From Thiofilum sp. (GTDB lineage: Bacteria; Pseudomonadota; Gammaproteobacteria; Thiotrichales; Thiotrichaceae), in contig NZ_JADJTF010000001.1 in NCBI RefSeq assembly GCF_016711335.1, forward strand, positions 3,286,001 through 3,350,000: DNA of 64,000 nucleotides. The letters are read 5' to 3'. Both the position numbers and the translations under genes were made by a program. The notes below the pieces were generated by a model. The model saw only the letters and a program-made list of their open reading frames with translations. It had not been told where the DNA came from and did not search any database. Of this stretch, positions 1-8,808 are shown piece by piece (positions within the stretch are counted from its first letter, which is position 1; every line of letters begins with the position of its first letter).

Positions 1-63
1 AGATAACTAAAGGCATGCTGTAGTGTTAGACTACTATGCGCTATCCCCTTGAGGAGTTTTATC

Positions 64-1494
64 ATGTTGCAGTCCAGCCGTCGCCATACTTTAAAACAGT
101 TACTAGGTTTATTAGCCTTGCCTGCTGTGTATCAAAGCACATGGGCTGATACCAGCACGCTACCTAAACCACTTTCCACTAATCACGTCACCTTTTTGAC
201 ACGCGATGACGCTAAGTATTTAACGCATCGGCAAATTTTTAACAAGCGGATTACGCTGATGCCGCGTTTTATCGCCGTTTGTCTGGATACTCAAGGGGTA
301 CAAGAAGCTATTCGTTATGCCAATCAAGCTAAATTACAAGTCACTGTAAAAAGTGGCGGACATAGCTTTGAAGGCTTTTCGCTCAATGAGGGGGGCTTAC
401 TCATTGATCTGTCTTTAATGAAGGCTATGCGCTACCAAACGACTACTAAAACGCTAGTAATCCAACCCGGTGCTAAGTTAGGTAAAGTGTATGAGTATCT
501 AGCGCAATATAAACGTTTAATACCAGCAGGATCTTGCGCTGGTGTGGGTGTGGCGGGATTAGTATTGGGTGGGGGTTATGGCTTTTTCGCGCGTGAATAT
601 GGTTTAACCTGTGATAGTTTACAGCGTGTGCAATTAGTTGATGGTCAAGGCAATCTACACGACTCTAATACTAATCCTGAATTACTCTGGGCATGTCGCG
701 GCGGCAATAATGGTAATTTTGGCATTGTGACCGAACTCACTTTTAATACTCACCCTGCCCCCGAACTATTTAATAGTTACCGTTTTAAATATCGTAATCT
801 GACTTTAGAGCAAGCCACGCAATTAGCTAAACGCTGGTTTAATCTCATGAAAGATTTACCTAATACGTCTTATTCTTCATGGGTACTCAATAATAATCAT
901 CTCACTATCTTACTCACCGACTTCGCCAAAACTCCCGCCAGTACTTTACAAACCATTGTCAAAGAGCTAAGTAAAAATGCTAGTGAAGCTACACCTGTGC
1001 GTAAAGATGCCTTTTTAACAGGTATTAAACGCTTTAAAGGTGGGGTTGATCCGATGTATTTTAAAAATGTATCAGCAGGCTATTATCAGGGTTTTAACGA
1101 TATTGAAGCCGCTTTTCCTGATATATTCAAAACCATGACGACCTCGCCTTTAAAGCAATGTATTTTGCAAATCAATACGATGGGGGGAGCGATTAATAAA
1201 GCAGGCAAAGCAGAAACGGCTGCTTATCCGCATCGAGCCTATAACTTTTTAGGTGAATTTCAGGTTTATTATAATGCCGCTAAAGATACGCCCAAAGCCG
1301 AAACCATTGTAAATACGGTGCAAAAGCGTTTAACGGCGGTAGGGATTAAAGCGCACTATCGTAATTATCCCGATATTAGTTTACCTAACTGGCAACAGGC
1401 TTATTATGGTGCGTCTTATCCACGCTTACAGCAGCTTAAAAAGCAACTAGATCCCAATAACCGTATTTATCACCCACAGAGTGTGAAAGTTTAA
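64..1494 (+). CDS. Tat-exported FAD-linked oxidase with BBE domain
   Basis: Probable secreted flavoprotein oxidase of the FAD-binding type 4 / berberine-bridge-enzyme group, which oxidises sugars, alcohols or related small molecules with oxygen. The ATG at 64 follows GAGGAG at 51-56; an in-frame TTG at 49 is a poorer start. The N-terminus has a twin-arginine motif (SRRHTLK, residues 5-11) and a hydrophobic stretch, so export of the folded flavoprotein by Tat is likely. The FAD domain shows SGGHS with His100 and a GSC motif with Cys158; their spacing matches the bicovalent His/Cys flavin attachment of glucooligosaccharide-oxidase-like enzymes. The C-terminus has the BBE signature (YYGASYPRL, then LDPNNRI). 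Length (476 aa) is normal. The substrate cannot be told from sequence. It appears monocistronic. Confidence 0.85.
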   Translation: MLQSSRRHTLKQLLGLLALPAVYQSTWADTSTLPKPLSTNHVTFLTRDDAKYLTHRQIFNKRITLMPRFIAVCLDTQGVQEAIRYANQAKLQVTVKSGGHSFEGFSLNEGGLLIDLSLMKAMRYQTTTKTLVIQPGAKLGKVYEYLAQYKRLIPAGSCAGVGVAGLVLGGGYGFFAREYGLTCDSLQRVQLVDGQGNLHDSNTNPELLWACRGGNNGNFGIVTELTFNTHPAPELFNSYRFKYRNLTLEQATQLAKRWFNLMKDLPNTSYSSWVLNNNHLTILLTDFAKTPASTLQTIVKELSKNASEATPVRKDAFLTGIKRFKGGVDPMYFKNVSAGYYQGFNDIEAAFPDIFKTMTTSPLKQCILQINTMGGAINKAGKAETAAYPHRAYNFLGEFQVYYNAAKDTPKAETIVNTVQKRLTAVGIKAHYRNYPDISLPNWQQAYYGASYPRLQQLKKQLDPNNRIYHPQSVKV

Positions 1495-1598
1495 TGACTA
1501 TTGCTGGATAAGTTAGGTGGATTGCAGCAGCTTGGCATGATCTATGCTAGATTCTATGCAGTGGCAGTTCGTCACTCATAATTATTAGGAGTAGCATC

Positions 1599-2189
1599 AT
1601 GCCTACCATTACCCCAGAGATAAAAGCCAATTTAACGGCAACCGCTGAGCGCCAAGGCTTTAGTGAATCCACTGTTACCGATTTATACCTAGCTTTAGTG
1701 CGTGGCAATGGCACTATGGCACAATTTAGCAGCCCTGAAGTGGGTGGCGCGGGTCAGTGGATGCGCGGCGGTATGCTCATGGTGGGAGATATGTTTAATA
1801 ACAATCTCAAAAACCGCGTAGGTGCATTATTTAATGACCTTGTGACTATTTATGAACAACGCCCTATTGCGGAAGTAGCTACATTCGTACCACACTCTGC
1901 CAATGCTGAGGTAGATCCTGATGCCAAAACGTCTGAAGGTATTCCCCTAGCATGGGGTCAACCTAGTTCTAGTGGTTCTCAAAATGACACTCGCTATGCC
2001 TATTACCCTCAGGCTAGACGCCTTTTAGTAGCGCGTAATGATGAATCTTGGGTGTATGACACTGGTGATCATCAAATTGGTGGTGTACAACAACAAAATG
2101 ATTGGGGTGCTATGACCTTCACCAGTCAATATGGTACTGTGAACCTTAATAGTTTACCCGTGGTGATGAAAGACGGTAAGCCATTGTAA
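1599..2189 (+). CDS. conserved-looking hypothetical protein, 196 aa
   Basis: I do not recognise a named family with certainty. It is preceded by AGGAG at 1587-1591. The product has no signal peptide or membrane helix. The N-terminal 60 residues look helical. A Gly/Met-rich stretch (GQWMRGGMLMVGDMFNN, around residues 52-68) is the most distinctive part and is followed by another helical segment. The C-terminal half is rich in Asn, Gly, Tyr and Trp and probably beta-structured. Codon use matches its neighbours. It lies alone between the FAD oxidase and the convergent thyA gene, so the context gives no functional hint. A cytosolic protein of unknown role is the safest call. Confidence 0.7.
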   Translation: MPTITPEIKANLTATAERQGFSESTVTDLYLALVRGNGTMAQFSSPEVGGAGQWMRGGMLMVGDMFNNNLKNRVGALFNDLVTIYEQRPIAEVATFVPHSANAEVDPDAKTSEGIPLAWGQPSSSGSQNDTRYAYYPQARRLLVARNDESWVYDTGDHQIGGVQQQNDWGAMTFTSQYGTVNLNSLPVVMKDGKPL

Positions 2190-2205
2190 TCCTTATTTAT
2201 TTTTC

Positions 2206-2231
2206 AGGGGTAGTAATTAGTTGCCACCCCT
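2206..2231. terminator. possible weak bidirectional terminator
   Basis: A 6-bp stem (AGGGGT / ACCCCT, 14-nt loop) lies between the convergent hypothetical gene and thyA, with an A/T-rich tract beside it that would serve as the U-run on the minus strand. Overlapping AGTAAT/ATTACT repeats could form an alternative pairing. The stem is short, so confidence is low. Confidence 0.35.
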
Positions 2232-2253
2232 ATTACTAGCATAGCTAAACTGA

Positions 2254-3048
2254 TTAGACTGCGACCGGAGCTTTAATCGCTGGATGTGATTGATAGTTCA
2301 AAACGGCAATATCTTCATATTGAAACGCAAATAAATCTTTCACAGCTGGATTTAACTGCAAAGTAGGCAAAGCATAAGGCTCGCGGCTCAGTTGAGTTTC
2401 CACCTGCTCCGTATGATTCAAATATAAATGCGCATCGCCTAAGGTATGCACAAAATCCCCTACTGCTAAATCACATACTTGCGCCACCATATGGGTCAAT
2501 AAAGCATAAGAGGCAATATTAAACGGCACGCCTAGAAATATATCGGCACTGCGCTGATAGAGCTGACAGGATAATTTCCCTTCCGCCACATAAAACTGAA
2601 ACAATGCATGACACGGTGGCAACGCCATTCTTGAGACTTGTGCCACATTCCACGCACTTACCATTATACGGCGTGAGTCTGGATTAGTTTTGAGTTGCTT
2701 AATGACTTCACTGATTTGATCAATATGACCGCCCTCTGGTGTCGGCCAACTACGCCATTGTGAGCCATAAACCGGACCTAATTCACCGTTTTCATCCGCC
2801 CACTCATCCCAAATACTAACTCCATGCTCTTGCAAATAGCGCACATTAGTACTGCCCTGCAAAAACCACAGCAACTCATAAATGATCGATTTCAGATGCA
2901 CTTTTTTAGTGGTAACGAGCGGAAACCCTTCCGCTAAATTAAAGCGCATTTGATAGCCAAACACCGATTTTGTGCCCGTTCCGGTGCGATCTGCTTTAGT
3001 CACACCGTGATCGCGTACATGGCGCATCAAGTCTAAATACTGCTTCAT
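2254..3048 (-). CDS. thyA: thymidylate synthase
   Basis: Converts dUMP to dTMP using 5,10-methylenetetrahydrofolate as carbon donor and reductant; cytosolic homodimer needed for DNA synthesis. It is 264 aa, the same length as the E. coli enzyme. The catalytic cysteine is in LPPCHALFQF (Cys146, same number as in E. coli). Other family blocks are the dUMP phosphate-binding RRIM motif near residues 126-129 and the folate-binding N-terminal TGTGT region. The start codon overlaps the lgt stop by 4 bp (ATGA), so it is translationally coupled as the last gene of trpD-trpC-lgt-thyA. The lgt-thyA pairing is conserved in gammaproteobacteria. Confidence 0.98.
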   Translation of the reverse strand: MKQYLDLMRHVRDHGVTKADRTGTGTKSVFGYQMRFNLAEGFPLVTTKKVHLKSIIYELLWFLQGSTNVRYLQEHGVSIWDEWADENGELGPVYGSQWRSWPTPEGGHIDQISEVIKQLKTNPDSRRIMVSAWNVAQVSRMALPPCHALFQFYVAEGKLSCQLYQRSADIFLGVPFNIASYALLTHMVAQVCDLAVGDFVHTLGDAHLYLNHTEQVETQLSREPYALPTLQLNPAVKDLFAFQYEDIAVLNYQSHPAIKAPVAV

Positions 3049-3839
3049 GCTTTACCCTTAGATTTACGCTGATAGGCTTGCCATATAAAAAATCCACCCA
3101 ATAAAATCATAGGGATAGTGAGTAATTGCCCCTGTGTAAGCCAACCAAACGCTATATAACCTAGTTGAATATCCGGTTCACGCACGAACTCAACAATAAA
3201 CCGCGCCACACCATAGCCAATTAAAAATAAGCCTGAGATAGCCCCCATCGGTGGCGACATACGCCGATATACATTTAGCAGAATAAACAGCACTATCCCT
3301 TCCAAAAAGGCTTGATAGAGTTGGGAGGGATGACGCGCTAAATCATCGACCTTCGGAAACACCATGCCCCAAGGCACATCGGTCGGACGCCCCCATAATT
3401 CACCATTAATAAAATTACCAATGCGTCCGGCGAATAAACCAATTGGAATTAACGGCGCAACAAAATCAGCAATGGCAAAAAATGGCTTATGCCATTTCCA
3501 AGCGGCTACTATCATGACGGTAATGACACCAATTAGACCACCGTGGAAACTCATCCCCCCATCCATAATTTGGAAAAAGGTTAAGGGATTGGCGACAAAG
3601 GCTTTGAGGTTATAAAACAACATATACCCTAAACGTCCACCGACAACGACGCCTATCGCTCCCCAAAACATCAGATCATCAATATTGTCGGGAGTTAAAG
3701 GGCTATTGGGCTGTTTAGCGCGACGCTTACCTAGAATCAAAAAGCCCAAAAAACCCACTACGTACATTAATCCATACCAGTGAACTTTCAGTGGTCCTAA
3801 GGAAATGGCTACCGGATCAATTTGTGGATGCACCAACAT
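3045..3839 (-). CDS. lgt: phosphatidylglycerol-prolipoprotein diacylglyceryl transferase
   Basis: Inner-membrane enzyme that transfers diacylglycerol from phosphatidylglycerol to the lipobox cysteine of prolipoproteins, the first step of lipoprotein maturation. 264 aa with about seven hydrophobic segments. Recognisable motifs are HWYGLMYV near the N-terminus, the HGGLIG motif around residues 100-105, and the signature GRIGNFINGELWGRP containing the essential Arg and Asn. It lies 12 bp downstream of trpC and overlaps thyA by 4 bp, so it is probably co-transcribed with trpDC. Several lipoproteins in this window (LptE, the cytochrome c, the beta-propeller protein) would be its substrates. Confidence 0.97.
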   Translation of the reverse strand: MLVHPQIDPVAISLGPLKVHWYGLMYVVGFLGFLILGKRRAKQPNSPLTPDNIDDLMFWGAIGVVVGGRLGYMLFYNLKAFVANPLTFFQIMDGGMSFHGGLIGVITVMIVAAWKWHKPFFAIADFVAPLIPIGLFAGRIGNFINGELWGRPTDVPWGMVFPKVDDLARHPSQLYQAFLEGIVLFILLNVYRRMSPPMGAISGLFLIGYGVARFIVEFVREPDIQLGYIAFGWLTQGQLLTIPMILLGGFFIWQAYQRKSKGKA

Positions 3840-3851
3840 GCTTTAAATCAC

Positions 3852-4643
3852 TCAGCTAAAAAATAATTGTTGTAATGCAACCCCAGCATCAGGCTGCTTC
3901 ATAAAGGCTTCACCGACCAAGAAACTATGCACCTCATGATCACGCATGAGTTTGACATCGGTGGTGGTGTGAATACCGCTTTCTGTTACCAGTACTACAC
4001 CTTCAGGTACTAAAGGCAAAAGTTCCAATGTAGTTTCTAGGCGTGTTTCAAATGTTTTGAGATTACGATTATTAATTCCAATCAGGGGCGCATTAAGGGG
4101 TAAAACACGCTGTAACTCAGCAGCATCATGTACTTCAATTAATACATCCATGCCTAATTGTAGGCTTAAGTCGTATAGGCTTTTGAGCTGTTCATCATTC
4201 AATGCCGAGACAATCAACAGTACACAATCCGCCCCCATTGCTCGCGCTTCATACACTTGATAGGGGTCAATGATGAAATCTTTACGAATTACGGGCAAAG
4301 CACATACTTCGCGTGCCGCTTTTAAATACTCAGAATGCCCTTGAAAGTATTGCTCATCGGTCAGCACCGATAAACACGCCGCCCCTGCCTGAGCATATTG
4401 CACAGCAATCTCAGCGGGATTGAACTGTGAGCGAATCACACCGCGACTAGGGGACGCCTTTTTAATCTCAGCAATAATAGCGGGTTGCCCTTGCATTAAT
4501 TTTGCCTGCATATGCTTTAGGAAACCGCGTACTGGGCTGGCTTGCGAAGCACGTACTGCCATCATTTCGCTAGGCACTATTTGCGAGCGCTCAGCTACTT
4601 CTTGAACCTTAGTCGCTAAAATTTTATCTAGAATAGTACTCAT
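3852..4643 (-). CDS. trpC: indole-3-glycerol phosphate synthase
   Basis: Closes the indole ring of tryptophan by converting CdRP to indole-3-glycerol phosphate; cytosolic TIM barrel. 263 aa, the monofunctional length (no fused TrpF). Seen motifs: AEIKKASPSRGVI with the catalytic Lys, RKDFIIDPYQVYEAR, ADCVLLI, and the phosphate-binding VTESGI near the C-terminus. The ATG overlaps the trpD stop by 4 bp (ATGA), so translation is coupled. No tryptophan leader peptide is evident upstream of trpD. Confidence 0.97.
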   Translation of the reverse strand: MSTILDKILATKVQEVAERSQIVPSEMMAVRASQASPVRGFLKHMQAKLMQGQPAIIAEIKKASPSRGVIRSQFNPAEIAVQYAQAGAACLSVLTDEQYFQGHSEYLKAAREVCALPVIRKDFIIDPYQVYEARAMGADCVLLIVSALNDEQLKSLYDLSLQLGMDVLIEVHDAAELQRVLPLNAPLIGINNRNLKTFETRLETTLELLPLVPEGVVLVTESGIHTTTDVKLMRDHEVHSFLVGEAFMKQPDAGVALQQLFFS

Positions 4644-5662
4644 GCGTTAAAGCTCTGAGTGAGATTAATCAATTGCTGCAAGCGTTTAGCCGCTTCGCCA
4701 CTATCAAGCGCTTGTTGTGCCAACTCAATACCCGTAACATGGGAGGCTGCACAGCCTGCTACATATAAAGCAGCCCCTGCATTAAGACACACAATATCGC
4801 GTGCTGCACCCGACTCGCCTTGTAGGACTTGATGAATCAGTTGGGAACTGTCGGTACTGGTATGGACTTGAATAGCACTTAAGGGGTAACGCTGTAAGCC
4901 GAAATCCTCAGGGGCAATATAATACTCACGAATTTGCCCGTCTTTTAGTTCAGCCACTAAGGTTTCACTGCTTAAGGAAATTTCATCCAACCCATCTAAA
5001 GCATGGACTACCATCACATGACGACTACCAAGCTTTTGTAGTACTTGCGCCAGAGGTTTGACCCACTGCTGACTAAACACACCTAGTACTTGATTAGGTG
5101 CACCTGCTGGATTGGTCAAAGGCCCTAATACATTAAAAACGGTTCTAACCCCTAGCTCACGGCGCGGTCCAATAGCATATTTCATTGCACCATGATGGCG
5201 TTGGGCAAATAGAAAACCTAAACCCACTTGATCAATACATTGGCTCACTTGCTCAGGGGTAAGATTAATATTAATACCGAGCGTTTCGAGTACGTCCGCA
5301 CTACCTGATTTACTCGAAACCGCGCGATTACCGTGCTTAGCGACCTTAGCCCCCGCAGCAGCTGCAACAAAGGCAGAGGTAGTAGAGATATTAAACGTAC
5401 CACTTGCATCCCCGCCCGTACCGCAGGTATCCACTAAATAATCCTTTGCGGTATTAACTGGAGTTGCTAATTGGCGCATCACTTGAGCCGCAGCACTGAT
5501 TTCATCGACTGTCTCACCGCGCACTCGCAAGCCAATTAGAAAGCCACCGATTTGGGCAGGTGTGGCTTCTCCCGTCATAATTAAGGTCATGGCACGAGTC
5601 ATATCCTCACTGGATAGGGTCTGACCTTCGGTGATTTTTTGAATATAACTCTGAAATTCCAT
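4640..5662 (-). CDS. trpD: anthranilate phosphoribosyltransferase
   Basis: Transfers the phosphoribosyl group of PRPP to anthranilate in tryptophan synthesis. Motifs include the PRPP-binding DTCGTGGD, KHGNRAVSSKSGSADVLE and the GPLTNPA loop. I place the start at the ATG at 5662 (about 340 aa, beginning MEFQSYIQ), which has GAGG five bases upstream. An in-frame ATG at 5677 lies inside a 7-bp hairpin and lacks a ribosome-binding site. It is the first gene of trpD-trpC-lgt-thyA. The usual partner trpG (and trpE) is not adjacent: the next gene upstream is divergent and unrelated. Confidence 0.96.
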   Translation of the reverse strand: MEFQSYIQKITEGQTLSSEDMTRAMTLIMTGEATPAQIGGFLIGLRVRGETVDEISAAAQVMRQLATPVNTAKDYLVDTCGTGGDASGTFNISTTSAFVAAAAGAKVAKHGNRAVSSKSGSADVLETLGININLTPEQVSQCIDQVGLGFLFAQRHHGAMKYAIGPRRELGVRTVFNVLGPLTNPAGAPNQVLGVFSQQWVKPLAQVLQKLGSRHVMVVHALDGLDEISLSSETLVAELKDGQIREYYIAPEDFGLQRYPLSAIQVHTSTDSSQLIHQVLQGESGAARDIVCLNAGAALYVAGCAASHVTGIELAQQALDSGEAAKRLQQLINLTQSFNA

Positions 5663-5674
5663 GTAAGCCTCATA

Positions 5675-5694
5675 CACGCTTCGCTGAAAGCGTG
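5675..5694 (-). promoter_or_regulatory. hairpin in the trpD 5' leader
   Basis: Perfect inverted repeat CACGCTT / AAGCGTG with a 6-nt loop, ending 13 bases before the preferred trpD start codon. It could be an operator or an mRNA hairpin masking part of the leader. No U-run follows, so it is not a typical attenuator. Confidence 0.45.
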
Positions 5695-5885
5695 CATGCT
5701 ATCATGGTAGCCTTAGGCAGGGAATGTCTAAGCTGCAATACCCACGCTAGGTATTTCACTTTAGTTTTCATATTAGTTAATTAAGGTTTATACAATATTC
5801 ATTAAACCGTCATAATTCCGTCAAACAAACTTCATAGAGCTTAATAACAATAGCCGGGCTATTAAAAACTATTATGGAGTCCCTC

Positions 5886-8222
5886 ATGCGCTTGCCTACC
5901 CCACTCAAACTATGCACGTTTGCCTTAGCTATTTCCTTAGGCTTAAGTGCCTGCGATGATAATGACAGCAATAACACCACTATTAACACCAGCAATTATA
6001 ACTTTAATCGCATTGCCTCCTTTCCGGTATGTTCGCAGCTCGACCTCAACTGCAATGTTGATGATGAAACCGCTGCTGAAATTGTTGCTGCTAGTAGTGA
6101 TGGTATGACACTGGTGTATACCGATAGCCCTAACCAATCGATTGGTTTTGTGGATATTACTGAGCCTAGCAAACCTAAAGCAGCAGGCAAATTGAAAATG
6201 AGTGGCGAACCGACCTCAGTTGCTATCAAGAATAATTATGCTTTAGTGGGGGTGAATACCTCAGCTGACTTTATTAATGCTAGCGGTAAACTCGCAGTGA
6301 TCAATGTCAGTAGTAAAGCACTACTAGGTTCTATTGATATGGGCGGACAACCCGACTCTGTAGCTATTAGTCCAGACGGTAAATATGCGGCGGTTGCTAT
6401 TGAAAATGAGCGCGATGAAAGTGTAACGGATGGTGCTCTCCCTCAAGCACCCGCAGGTTATCTAATGATAGTGGATATTCAAGGTGAACCGACCACTTGG
6501 AAAGCTCGTAAAGTCGATCTCAGTGGCATTGCTGCCCTAGCAGGCGGTGACCCTGAACCTGAATATGTGGATATTAATAGCAATAATATTGCAGCTGTCA
6601 CCTTGCAGGAAAACAATCATATTGTATTGGTCAATCTAGTGGATGGTAAAATCGTCACTCATTTTAGTGCAGGTAGCGTAGAACTCGATAAAATCGATGT
6701 AAAAGAAGAAACCCCTGCACTCATTACCACTAATGGATCGCTGAATGCGGTAGCCCGTGAGCCAGACGGCATTACATGGCTGTCCAATGAGCTATTCGCC
6801 ACCGCTGATGAAGGTGACTGGCAAGGTGGTAGCCGTGGCTTTACTGTCTTTAATACTCAAGGGTCAGTGGTCTTTGCTGCGGGCAATAGTATGGAACATC
6901 AAGCCATACGTATGGGGCATTACCCTGATGATCGTTCTAAGAACAAAGGTAATGAGCCAGAAAATGTTGAATCCGCTACTTTTGATACTAATAAATTCTT
7001 ATTTGTAGCTTCCGAGCGTTCCAATAGTGTATTTGTTTATAATGCCAACACCGCTAGCCAACCGGTATTAAAACAAGTATTGCCTGCTGGTGCGGGCCCT
7101 GAAGGGGTATTAGCCATTCCCTCACGTAATCTCTTAGTAGCAGCGAGTGAAGTGGATGCGCGGGATGATGTGATTCGCTCAGTGATTAATATTTATCGCT
7201 ATGAAGATAAAGCGGCCACTTACCCCACTATCAGCGCTAATGACGATGCTAACGGCAATCCTATTGCATGGGGTGCATTATCTGGTCTTGCAGCAGCGCA
7301 AGATAATAATACAGTCTATGCTATCGATGATAGCTTTTACCAACAGAATCGTATTTTCAAACTCGATCTAGCTAGCCAACCGGCTAAACTCAGTGTGGCG
7401 GCTAAAATAAGTGATACCAATCAGGTGTTGGCTAAAGTCGCGGTCACAAACGTAGATGCTTCAGCTAAAGCCACCGATGCTAGCCGCAAAGATGTGTTTG
7501 ATTCTGCTGATCTAAAAGCCCTGATCAATGCTGATTACACAGTCAATCTAGACCCTGAGGGGATTGCAGTAGCCAGTGACGGTGGTTTTTGGATCGCTTC
7601 TGAAGGGTCAGGTACGGTGGGGGATAGCAAATACCCGGTGAATAGTGCCAATTTGCTGCTTAACACCAATGCCAATGGTGTGATACAGCAAGTTATCCCC
7701 TTACCTGCCGAACTCAATGCAGTACAACTGCGCTTCGGTTTTGAAGGTGTAGCGGAATATAACAACAAAGTTTATGTAGCCTTCCAACGCGCTTGGAGTA
7801 AAGAAGCTAATCCACGCATCGGTATTTACGACACGATTAGTAAAACGTGGAGCTTCGTATTTTATCCACTAGATGCTGTGGCTTCACAAAATGGTGGCTG
7901 GGTAGGTTTATCTGATCTTACCTCGCTTGGCAATGGTCAATTCCTAGTAGTTGAGCGCGATAATCAAGGCGGACCTGATGCTGCCATTAAACGTCTTTAC
8001 CGCATTGATACCAATGGCGTGACAGCCGGAGCCACACTCAAGAAAACTCTCATACGTGATCTGTTACCTGACCTAAAAGCTACCGGCAGTCCAGTCATGG
8101 AAAAGATTGAAGGATTGGCAATACTCGCTAATAAGAAGGTATTGATTGTTAATGATAATGATGGTGTGAAAGATAATAATGGTGAAACACGCTTGATTAA
8201 CTTAGGCACAATTTTACCCTAA
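5886..8222 (+). CDS. lipoprotein with beta-propeller and phytase/esterase-like domain
   Basis: Probable surface or periplasmic lipoprotein of 778 aa. Start is the ATG at 5886, six bases after GGAG; an ATG at 5874 overlaps that site. The signal peptide ends in lipobox LSAC (Cys23) followed by an Asp/Asn-rich linker. Residues of roughly 60-430 contain repeating propeller-like blades (for example the GGQPDSVAISPDGKYAAVAI segment). The C-terminal third resembles the esterase-like activity of phytase family (segments GFEGVAEYNNKVYVAFQRA and IEGLAI). This assignment is by family resemblance; neither phosphatase nor esterase activity is shown by the sequence. It is divergent from trpD and ends in a strong terminator. 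Confidence 0.75.
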   Translation: MRLPTPLKLCTFALAISLGLSACDDNDSNNTTINTSNYNFNRIASFPVCSQLDLNCNVDDETAAEIVAASSDGMTLVYTDSPNQSIGFVDITEPSKPKAAGKLKMSGEPTSVAIKNNYALVGVNTSADFINASGKLAVINVSSKALLGSIDMGGQPDSVAISPDGKYAAVAIENERDESVTDGALPQAPAGYLMIVDIQGEPTTWKARKVDLSGIAALAGGDPEPEYVDINSNNIAAVTLQENNHIVLVNLVDGKIVTHFSAGSVELDKIDVKEETPALITTNGSLNAVAREPDGITWLSNELFATADEGDWQGGSRGFTVFNTQGSVVFAAGNSMEHQAIRMGHYPDDRSKNKGNEPENVESATFDTNKFLFVASERSNSVFVYNANTASQPVLKQVLPAGAGPEGVLAIPSRNLLVAASEVDARDDVIRSVINIYRYEDKAATYPTISANDDANGNPIAWGALSGLAAAQDNNTVYAIDDSFYQQNRIFKLDLASQPAKLSVAAKISDTNQVLAKVAVTNVDASAKATDASRKDVFDSADLKALINADYTVNLDPEGIAVASDGGFWIASEGSGTVGDSKYPVNSANLLLNTNANGVIQQVIPLPAELNAVQLRFGFEGVAEYNNKVYVAFQRAWSKEANPRIGIYDTISKTWSFVFYPLDAVASQNGGWVGLSDLTSLGNGQFLVVERDNQGGPDAAIKRLYRIDTNGVTAGATLKKTLIRDLLPDLKATGSPVMEKIEGLAILANKKVLIVNDNDGVKDNNGETRLINLGTILP

Positions 8223-8245
8223 ACTAACCTTGCAAAATCAAAGAT

Positions 8246-8270
8246 AAAGAAGGCTATGATAGCCTTCTTT
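8246..8270. terminator. bidirectional intrinsic terminator
   Basis: Perfect 11-bp stem (AAAGAAGGCTA / TAGCCTTCTTT) with a 3-nt loop between the convergent lipoprotein gene and lptE. The A and T ends of the stem supply a short U-run in either direction. Confidence 0.85.
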
Positions 8271-8292
8271 CTCCTTGCACAGTACAAATAGG

Positions 8293-8808
8293 TTATAGAT
8301 TGCGCTGAAAAGCCACTACCTTTAACGCTAATAGCCTTGCTACCTCACGACGTAGATTAGACTTAATTTGGTCGGCCTCTTCTTGTGTGCCGAGCACATA
8401 TTCACTGTCATAGGCTTGCACCTGTGACTGCGCCACGCTATCGGTTAATACCTGTGCTGTGCCCTGACGTTTGAGACTAAAACTAGCCTCAGTAGTATAG
8501 CGAAATGCACTTACTGCACGCGTCGCCGAGTAGCCCGACACCCGCCGCGACTCTAGGGGCGCTTGTAGCGTTAATAAGATCTCAGCCGTCGTAGCATCAC
8601 TCAACACCGCACCTCGTGCTTGCAAGACTGAGCGCACTAAGCTACCAAACTCAGTATTATTTTCGCCCTCTACGGCTACTTTTAATGACTGCATCGCTAT
8701 GGGGTCAGAGCCACGCAAATGAAAACCTGTCTCGCCACCACAGGCACTTAAGATCAGTGTGAGCCATGCCCACACTAAGCCTGTCATTAGAGTCTTACGC
8801 TTAAGCAT
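8293..8808 (-). CDS. lptE: LPS-assembly lipoprotein LptE
   Basis: Outer-membrane lipoprotein that plugs the LptD barrel and helps deliver lipopolysaccharide to the cell surface. 171 aa from the ATG at 8808. The signal peptide ends in lipobox LSAC (Cys23) and is followed by GFHLRG, a hallmark of the family start, then the compact beta-alpha region typical of LptE. An upstream in-frame TTG at 8823 would add five residues. The ATG overlaps the end of leuS by 8 bp; the leuS-lptE order is conserved in gammaproteobacteria and supports the call. holA, which often follows, is absent: the next gene is convergent. Confidence 0.92.
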   Translation of the reverse strand: MLKRKTLMTGLVWAWLTLILSACGGETGFHLRGSDPIAMQSLKVAVEGENNTEFGSLVRSVLQARGAVLSDATTAEILLTLQAPLESRRVSGYSATRAVSAFRYTTEASFSLKRQGTAQVLTDSVAQSQVQAYDSEYVLGTQEEADQIKSNLRREVARLLALKVVAFQRNL

